Of a DNA stretch of 64,000 bases, positions 55,566-64,000 are shown in pieces. The DNA is from Labia minor (taxonomy: Eukaryota > Arthropoda > Insecta > Dermaptera > Spongiphoridae). The first letter of the stretch is position 1; each line of letters begins with the position of its first letter. The notes below the pieces were generated by a model. The model saw only the letters and a program-made list of their open reading frames with translations, was not told where the DNA came from and ran no database searches. Location: contig OY720344.1 of NCBI GenBank assembly GCA_963082975.1, forward strand, positions 62,338,546 to 62,402,545, in the 5' to 3' direction. The position numbers and the translations under genes are program-made.

Positions 55566-57090
55566 ATCTAAAGGTGACAAATACCAAGAACTATTTACCC
55601 ATTATTTACATGTATATAGATAATGCAACAAAATTCAGTGAATAAAAATATATATTTCATATAATATACGTATTTGTTTATTATATGCATCTAATAACGT
55701 TGTTTTATAATTCTGTTATAAAAAATAATGCTATATTTTTTTCTTGTATTCAATATAATTAAAATTAATTCTGTAGAATAATAATCTAATGTACGCAGTT
55801 TAATTCAAAAGATTTAAAAATCCATTTCCATTTCAACAATTACCACAACAATTATCACAACAATGGGGATAATTTTAAAAGCAATCATAGAAAATGAAAA
55901 AGATAGAGAAGAAAGAAAAGATAATGTTTTTATATGGTAATAATATATTTAAAAAAAAGAGAACAACCCATCCTATATTTGATGGTCATGTAACTAAACA
56001 ATAAGTTCATGGTGGGATAATCCACCTGCAAAAGTCAAAAGAGAATGGGACTTTTTTTTTTTCTCTCTCTCTCTCCCTCACTGAATGCGTTGCGCATGAG
56101 ATCGCCTCAAGCTAAGTCAGGAATTTTATTATTAATTGCTTTAACCCATTTCTTTAGCCTCAAGCAAAAAAAAGAGTGAGAGAGACCCCCAATTCAGTAT
56201 CGCGCAAATAATTTTTTTATTATTATTAAAGTACGCGCAGACAATACCTAACTATACTAATATACAATGAATGACTCAATAATAAAAATGACCTGGCAAA
56301 AAGGTTATATTTTTATTTCTATCTCTAGACACACACATAAAGATTTATTTAATCATAAACTGGTTTTATATGAATGACAAGTTCTGTTGGCATTTGCCCT
56401 CAACCGAAATAAATGGGCGTGGATTAATATACCTATAGTATATATACATACCACACATTTATACTTATAATAAAATATTAAAATCGACATAATTTTTTTC
56501 AACTAAAGTGAGTTGTCAAAAAAAAAATGATATTTCTATTGTAAATAATAATAATAATAATTTGTTGTTAGTGTTGTTTTTTAAAGTTATTACATATAAT
56601 TATATTTATTTTTGTTTAGTTTTTTTCTTTTTTCTAATCATAACTTTTCTCAATTTAATGTTTTGTAAACTGTTACTTAAGTAATATGCAAGAAAGAGAT
56701 AGAGAAAGAAGTTGATGACCAATCTCAATTATCTAAAATATATTTTGACTATCTATATATAAACAAAAGCATGATGAATGAATCCAAATATAAAGGTCAA
56801 AACGTCGTGAAGGTGAAGTGGTAAAAAAAAATGAAAGAGAAATCGATTTCTCATGAGAATATTTATAATTACATAATTTTAGCAATAATAAATAATTTGT
56901 TTGGTTTTTTTTTCTAAATAATATTAATAATAGTAAATAAATAGATTGGTTTAAGAAATTCTTTTATTAAATAATATATATTATATTGTATCAATCTTAA
57001 GTGACGTATAATTAACCTAAAGAGAGTAATATACAATTAAATTAATATATTTTATTTATTTTTATAATAAATTATCATAGCAAAAAAAAA
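55566..57090. other. AT-rich stretch with CT tract
   Basis: No gene recognised; (CT)n at 56062-56078 and poly-A runs. A less AT-rich patch at 56080-56120 has no recognisable meaning. Confidence 0.5.
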
Positions 57091-57609
57091 GGTAATTATT
57101 CAGGTAAACTCATTTTCATGGATTTGGATAATACATTACCAGTGGGTACCTTTTGCAATTCCAAATAAATTTTTCTTATGAAATTTTTCCCGGCATCTTA
57201 TAGTTTTCGAGATACAAATTATTAAAATTTGCATATAAATCCATAGATATTCTATTTAGCTAGCATGTTTTATCCGTTTGGCTACCAGAGGCCGTAATAA
57301 TATTAGTTTTTTATAAGTTCGGTTTGGTTTGGTTCGGTTTTCCTATATCCAAACCGAACTTATAAAAACCGAAATTTAGTGAATATGTGAAGTGTATTAG
57401 TCAATAAGCCATTACTTAATGGCACATTTCGACGTTTATAACTAATCTGTCAAATTTAAAAAATCTTTATTTTAATAATTAAATAATATCGAAAAACTAT
57501 AAGATACCGGGTAAAATTTCATAAGAAAAATTTATTTAGAATTGCAAAAGGAACCCACTGGTAAAGTATTAGCCAAATCCATGAAAATGAGTTTTCCTGA
57601 ATAATTACC
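57091..57609. repeat. Foldback element F2, copy A (519 bp, arms about 120 bp)
   Basis: Arms: GGTAATTATTCAGGTAAACT and CATTTTCATGGATTTGG at the left against CCAAATCCATGAAAATG and AGTTTTCCTGAATAATTACC at the right. The centre carries its own inverted repeat, AAGTTCGGTTTGG and CCAAACCGAACTT. A-runs flank both ends and could be the target duplication. No coding capacity. Confidence 0.75.
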
Positions 57610-60100
57610 AAAAAAATGATAATTGTATACATATATGGGTATGAATCTTTAAATTATTTCTACGTAAGGAAAATTCCCTTCCCTAATCATAACCTAAAAA
57701 CACCCCTCAAGATGAAAAATTAAATTAATCATATAATAATAATTAAATAATAAATTATTTTAAAAAGCTATTTTATATTAAATCTCATTAATAAAATTTT
57801 CATAAAAATAAATAATTTATAGTTAACTTATACTCAGTATTATTTTTAAATTAATTAATAAATATTTATATGATGGTGTTTGAAAGAGGATAGAGGTTGC
57901 GTGAATGAGAAATGAGGATGGGGATATACTCTTCTAATCCCAATGCAACCTCAAATCTTTCTCACTGGACTTAATTAAATTGTTAAACTTAATCTAATGA
58001 TTACATTGATTTAGTAGCGTTTTTTTTTTTGCTTTGCGTTCCCTTTGCCGCTTAATAGCCTTAGACTTTATTGTCCAATTCGTTTAACTAAATCCTTTTG
58101 TAAATAATCCTATAATTAAAGAAAATCTTAAGCTTCTATCCTCTTTTCCCCTTTCCTTTATAACTTCCACTACCAAACTCACCCACTTACACACCTACTA
58201 CTAGTATATTTATGTCTATCAATAAAAAGAAGATAATACTAATTTAATTCTTATGTATTTCTTCTTTTTTGTTTAAATTCTATTTTTTAAAAGAAATCAA
58301 TATTTGTTTAATTTACAATATAAAAGAGTAAAGATGGTATAATGTATTTTTTTACAATTCTATCACAAAAATGTTCTATATTATATACAGGTCATCGTGT
58401 TATGGACGAGAGTGGAGGCTAGATAAAAAGAATTGTGCATTTTTAATTCAATATCTTAATAAATTTCAAAATGTTATTATTTAAAATATTTTCACTAACC
58501 TAATTATATAAGACATAAGAGTTAGATGATAATTATTTATATTATAGTATAGGTAATTTTCAGATCATATTGTTTTCGATATACATCACAGATTTGTTTA
58601 TAAAATATTTTTCAAATATTAATAATTGATATTACACAATTATTATAATATATATACTTAAGGGAATTTAAATAATTATATATTGTAGAAATAATTATTA
58701 AATTTTTATGCAAAAATAATATTACTTCTTCTATTTGTTAATTCATTTAATAAATTTTGATTTATGGTAAGTTTATTTGTTAAATATGAAATTTATGAAT
58801 TAAAATTTTTAAATTTATAAGATTGTATTCACATATAATAAAAAACAATGATAAAACTATTAATTTATTTATTGCTATTTAGTTATTTTGTACAAATTTA
58901 AATTTCACAATTTTTAATAATTATATATCTACAATATACAAGGTTAATTTTTGTAATTAAATTACTTAATCGAATATAAAAGTTAAGACTGTAACTAATT
59001 TATTATTCGTCCCACAGATGTAATATGTAGTTTAAATAATATTAATTACTATGTACAATTAATTAATAAGTAAAATTTAAGAGATTTTTTAAATAAATTT
59101 GCTGATTTATAGTTTGAGAATCTTTTCAAGTAATATATAAAAATCTTCACCTACTCTTTCCATTCAACCCCAGTCACAAACACACCCACACACATTTATC
59201 AAATCCTTTCGGTTGAAATAAAACTTTGAAGTTTGAAATTTTTTAGAAATGATTATTGTCTTAAATTATGGAATATGGATGAGATTTGGTACATCCTCTA
59301 TCAATATAATATGTTATAATCTCAAATAAAATTCCATCGCAATATTCGTTGGTAACTTAATTAATTTTATGAAAAATATCTTGAATCATTTTTGATCTGT
59401 CTTTCTCTTTCTTTCTGTGTGTCTCTTTCTCTTAGATCAATTCTAATTAATTTTTCCCTTGGAAATGAAAAGGTTACATTTTCAATTCCTTCTCTTTTTT
59501 TAATTAACCTGAAATACAAACCGCCTGTTATCCAGATTTGTGTATACTTTAACTGTCAATAAAATTAATCTCAGTATTAATTTATTTTATTTTTTCCAAT
59601 CATCACAATTTATTTATTTATTATCAAACTTAATTTCTATAATGATTGATGATAACATATTCAATAAATTATTTGATGTTGAAAATAATTAATACCTTAA
59701 TAAATTTAATTTCAATAGACAATTTAATTAAATATAACAAATTTAATTAATTTATCAAATTATAATACAATCACAAACGAATATGAATATCGAATTTCAA
59801 ATTAATTGAATTCAATTAATTAAGCTCAATTAATTTTGATACCAAATTTAATTGATTTTTTTTTTTGTTTATATTTCAATAAAATTTTGTTTGATACTTT
59901 TTCATGAATATGAACACCCTCACTTTCAATTTTTGGAAGGTTTTTGATTGTATAATTTTAATACTTATCATTCATAATAACACACTAAATCCACTGCATT
60001 TAGCAATATATTAAATAACATGGGACATTTTTCTGACGATCTCTCTGGAGTCTATAAAATGATTTACAAAGATAATTTTACATTTATAAATAAGATTGTT
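57610..60100. other. AT-rich non-coding stretch
   Basis: No gene recognised. ACAGGTCATCGTGTTATGGA near 58389 looks slightly exon-like but leads to a stop after about 11 codons. Confidence 0.5.
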
Positions 60101-61284
60101 GGGTAAGTGCGAGTTAGGCATCCAGAAGTCTTAATATTATTTTAAACTTGGTACGAATCTTTTGCATTTATTGGTGATTTTCTTGTTATGACAGCCAAGT
60201 AATCTGTTGGAGCCCCTAAGCAAACAAATCAAGGCAATTGACGTTTATGTGAGACACATCCATTGACGGTCATTGGCTACTTTTAAACCTAAATTATTTT
60301 CTCAATGAGTTGTTTTTATTATTTAAATTTTGATCTATTATCACTTTAAAAACTAGTGATTCTAAACATTTTTATAACTTAAACACTTTCCGTTTGAATT
60401 TAAGAGAGGGGCTCCCACTTACACCGGATTTTTGGCCTGGTGGGGTAAGTGCGCGCCCCTCTCTCAGTTTTCGTATAAGCTTAATAATAGATACTTAGTT
60501 ATATGTCTACAAGCATTCATAAACATTTTATCTGATCACACAATTGGAAGGAGAATACAATTGTCAGCCGGTCAGAAAAATTGTCGGCGAATACATCATA
60601 TTCAAAAACAAGGATTTGTTACTCCCAGAAAAAATAGCTGAGATTGATGACAATGAAGTCACAATCTCCTCTATGGAATGCTTTGGTCGCTTTTGGAAAT
60701 GGCCAGACTAACCAAATGTACTGAAATATCGAGGTATCGAGCTAATCGTAAGGTGTATTTAGTCCCAGAAATGGACTTCTTACACAATTAGTAATAGTTA
60801 CAGCCAATCTTATAAGCTTAATCTTTATATTTATACTACCATTTAATGTTTGAATACAAAAAAAAGAAAAACAAACCTATCTTTTATAATTTCCTTGTTT
60901 GTTCAAACTATGTTGTAAAGCATATGATCATCTACTGTCCATTAAAAAGTGATTTTCAAACCTATCCGTGTACCTATTTTAAAAATTTTTGGAGAATATT
61001 TTTCAGGATAGAATGCTGATTCAACACCCTTACCTCACTCGTAAAAACGGAATAGTTTATTGGGGAAATGAGGCAAACTCGCACTTACCCCACTTTGACG
61101 GGTAAACCTCTCATAAAAATGTTCAACTAATCGTTTTTTTATTCATACTTTCATATTTTTATTTCTCGATCCATGAATAACAATAGCATAAGTATTTACT
61201 ATAAAAATTTTGAATCCACATAATTAATATTTACACCTACAGCGTCTCTCAAAAATGTTATTTAAAAAAATGGGCGCGCACTTC
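60101..61284 (+). mobile_element. Unclassified DNA transposon remnant with GGGTAAGTGCG termini
   Basis: Outer inverted repeats GGGTAAGTGCGAGTT (60101 and, reversed, 61076-61090) overlap a second pair, GGTGGGGTAAGTGCGCGCCC (60437) and GGGCGCGCACTTCACC (about 61269). The interior has a degraded frame: VGEYIIFKNKDLLLPEKIAE, IDDNEVTISSMECFGRFWKW, PD, a stop, then PNVLKYRGIELIVR (60570-60750). This resembles a C-terminal domain often found with pogo/jerky-type transposases (from memory, unverified). The interleaved ends suggest two related insertions or a rearranged one. Confidence 0.5.
60564..60755 (+). pseudogene. Transposase-like C-terminal domain remnant
   Basis: The frame reads VRKIVGEYIIFKNKDLLLPE, KIAEIDDNEVTISSMECFGR, FWKWPD, a stop, then PNVLKYRGIELIVR. 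The pattern (valine-rich start, acidic middle, MxxxGxFWKWPxxPDVLxY end) occurs in predicted proteins of arthropod DNA transposons. The catalytic domain is absent. Assigning it to the pogo group is tentative. A host-derived domain is an alternative. Confidence 0.4.
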
Positions 61285-63600
61285 ACCGAACTTATCTTAT
61301 TTGTTTATTTATTATTTCTTTGTAAATATAAATCAGGATATAAGTCAGTATTTTACTGTTTGCCTGGCTGTGCCCCGGCGAAGAAGATGAAATTCTCGCT
61401 GTAAGGATTACTTGGAGATAAATGAGATTTATCTTGTTCGATGGATGATTTCTTTAAGGCATAAATGGTCTTTGTTGCTGAGGTGACTCGATGTCCAAAT
61501 AATAATAATAATAAAAATAATAATTTTCATTTTACAAAATTAAATATTTTCATTTTAGTTTCTTGCTGAGAGGTGGAGATTTGTTGATAGGACTTGTTCT
61601 TCATCATAATCTACCTATTTTGCATGAAAATCAGCTCATCTTTGTTTATTTTTAATCAAAATTCAATCAAGTTCTATATTTAGACAATAAATACAATAAT
61701 CTATGATACTAAATTTAACATAAATTAAAAATAAATAGATATTGTTAAGCATTAAATCATACTTAATTTGATATGTGTGATTAAACACTCAAAACAAAAT
61801 ATAATAGTTTAATAATATTTAAATTTAATTATTCTACATAATATGTGCCCAAAATTTTGAAAGTGGTCTAAGTCATATATTTTTTGTTTCGAAATATTAA
61901 TGAATTACATTTGAATAAATTCAAAAAATATTTTTATATTATGCGACATTTTAAGTTATAATTTTCTTAGTTTTGATTAATGAAAATTTATTATAAATAT
62001 GAAATTTTGTGTGAATTACACATGAAAATGTTTTTAAAAGCTTGAATTGATTTCATAATTATGGGCACATATATAAATGTGCCTTTTTATTTGAATACTA
62101 TTTATATTCTTTTTTAAGATAGTTACTTTTTGATTTTAATGTTACAAATAAATATAGGGGTAAAAATATCAGTTTTCTTTAAAACTATTATTTTGATTAA
62201 GATTTATTTTATGTACATTAAATGGTTTTAAATATTAAATTTTTTAATAAGCCTTAAATAAAATACCCTTAATTATGTGTAAAAAAAAATTAATTAATAA
62301 AAGGTATGAGAAAAATAACTTTTACAAGTAACAAAATTTGAGCAATCTGTTACGATTTCAATTTGAATAACACTTTATTTATATAATGTATATATATTAC
62401 GTACAGCCGGGAAAAATCTAAACATTAAGAAGGAGATGTGATATATGAGTATAAAATATTTGGTTGGTTCCATAAAAAATATCGAACGTCTTCAGCGGTT
62501 ATTAATATGCCAGTATTTCACATTTGAAGTCCTTCTTCTCATGCGTTAACACGAAATCTTGAAACATTAATCAAATAAATAGCTAAGTAGACAAATGCTC
62601 AAAGTAGAAAATTCTTCTAATTCTAATTCAATTTCTACTTTGAGTTTGAATTTTCTCTACCAGTGCACTCCTATATTGTCCTTTCCTCTTAACCCTGTCC
62701 AACGCATATACGAATTTGATTTCTATACTACTGTGGCGGTAGTTTTTCCCTCATTTATTTAAAGAGACTGATAAAAGAAATACATTACAAATAAAATAAA
62801 ACTTTAATAATAATTAAATTAAACATTTAATCAAAATAGAAATGAAATAAGTTGTTATACTATAATAGCATTGATCAAAAGAAAATATTAATTTCCAACA
62901 TAATTTTTTCTAATATTTGATATTATTATTATAATATTGAGTCAAAATTGGTAAAAAGTCAAAAAGAAATGATTAAAGCCTTAGATTTAATACCATTAAT
63001 ATTAGCACTTTCTATTATTAACTCGTATTATTATCAATTTCATTGTCTTTATATGTGGAATTGGTATACACAATAGTGTGCCGGTATTGTATTATCATGT
63101 AATTTGGTGTAATATGTTTGACAGTGACATTGAACCCGTGCTGACCCCAACTATTCACTCCCGCCTACCAAAAATAACAAATTATATGTGCATGAAGAAG
63201 GAGGATCCTTGTATCGCCTATTTGACAATCCTCTACACCTCCAATCCGCCCTTCTTGTCCATAACGGTTAACCCTCACCCCAAACATTCACCATAAACCC
63301 AAAATTATTTCAAAATATTTAAATAAAATTTTATATTGTATTAATAAATACAAAATTCTAAAATAAATCCAAATATTTAATTTTAATAATTATTTTACCT
63401 TCTATAAATAAAAATAATAATATAAAAAATAAATAATCATTTCCTAAAAAAATTTTTATTTATTTGAATATTATATTATTATTAAATAATATTATTTATT
63501 TAATTTTTTTTATTTAATACTAAAATATTTATAATTTAAATGAAAAAGAGAACACATGAAGATAGAAATGTTACGGTTGAGGAAGTAATATAGTGACTTC
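61285..63600. other. AT-rich non-coding stretch
   Basis: No gene recognised; ATA trinucleotide tract at 61500-61522. The 72-codon frame at 63078-63296 has no recognisable domain and I do not support it as a gene. Confidence 0.45.
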
Positions 63601-64000
63601 TAAAAGTCTAATCTAATATTAATTGCCTGCCTACTTCCCCCTTACATTTCCCCCACACCCAGCCCATACCACCTTCTTCAGTGAGATCGTAAGCCCCACG
63701 TGTCTCGTTTCTGACACGTCTAATCTAAAAGAATGTAAGAATGAAAAACCTTCTCTAAGGGGGACTAAATATAAATGCAAAACAATATTTCGTAGGTAAC
63801 TCTACGCTGAATAAAAACTGCCATCTAATGATGTCATGTTCCATGTCCGTTTGAATTTATCATAAAGTAAAAACGTTGGAAGGGATAAAGGAGAGTTTTG
63901 GAGGGGGTAAGGGTGTCGTTTGTCTTACCAATATAAAAATCACACACAGCGTAACTTCCCTTGCAATTAAAAGACGGCATTAAAGGCGGAAGTTGTTGCT
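63601..64000. other. GC-richer right edge, possible approach to a gene
   Basis: From about 63620 the sequence becomes markedly less AT-rich (CCCCCACACCCAGCCC, CCCCACGTGTCTCG with a CACGTG E-box, GGAGGGGGTAAGGGTG), and TATAAAAATCACACACAGCG lies near 63932. This could be the flank or promoter of a gene beyond the window. No exon is identified. Confidence 0.25.

Noticed and set aside
63078-63296. 72-codon frame as a small gene
   Set aside because: No ATG context, domain, signal peptide or splice support; composition follows local AT-rich DNA.
1-64000. LTR retrotransposons, retroviral or Polinton elements
   Set aside because: No paired LTRs, no gag, integrase or capsid-like motif and no protein-primed polymerase was recognised in either strand.

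Overview
The window is eukaryotic, very AT-rich DNA with no operons and no convincing complete host gene. Short introns are possible, and TA, CA, GA and ATT microsatellites are everywhere. The repeats (mariner, Merlin, Transib, piggyBac and hAT transposons, LINEs with (GATA)n or (GACA)n tails, a tRNA-derived SINE, and Helitron/Helentron-type elements with central (GTCC)n or (GTCT)n) point to an arthropod, most likely an insect. I cannot name the species from sequence alone. The DNA looks like intergenic or long-intron sequence filled with transposons. All family assignments rest on motifs read by eye, not on a database search.

Layout. 0-5 kb: a Helitron-like element, a dead mariner and a hAT-type miniature element. 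5.4-9.1 kb: copies of LINE family A; one copy hosts a hAT element with a perfect 8-bp target duplication, and that hAT in turn hosts a piggyBac derivative and a Helentron-like element. 9.8-12.1 kb: two deleted mariners, one inside an unclassified repeat (R1) whose second copy at 52 kb lacks the mariner. 12.8-20.3 kb: three copies of a second Helentron-like family, a SINE, a short hAT element and LINE-A pieces. 24-26 kb: SINE, mariner 3' piece, Helentron-like copy. 27.9-29.8 kb: a Helentron-like copy split by a 1,241-bp Transib-type element. 30-35 kb: LINE-A, another Helentron-like copy with an alternative internal hairpin, then a G-rich stretch before a possible host first coding exon at 34.8 kb. 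36-42 kb: a Penelope-like motif, LINE C, hairpin repeats and Helitrons. 43-50 kb: further Helentron-like copies, a Merlin element and a 260-bp hAT element with a perfect target duplication. 51-64 kb: foldback elements, the R1 second copy, a 1.6-kb LINE-B reverse-transcriptase fragment and an unclassified DNA transposon remnant.

The strongest discovery is the Transib-type element at 28546-29786. Its 38-bp perfect terminal inverted repeats begin with the heptamer CACAGTG, the consensus heptamer of V(D)J recombination signals. An A-rich nonamer-like block follows after a 23-bp spacer, and the 5-bp duplication CGTCG flanks it. Next are the seven copies of a Helentron-like family with asymmetric terminal inverted repeats and a terminal hairpin.

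I recognised no LTR retrotransposon, retroviral or Polinton element, no CRISPR array, and no rRNA or functional tRNA gene. The only host-gene hints are a short 5' exon candidate near 34.8 kb, a weak exon candidate near 48.1 kb, and a GC-richer right edge that may approach a gene outside the window.
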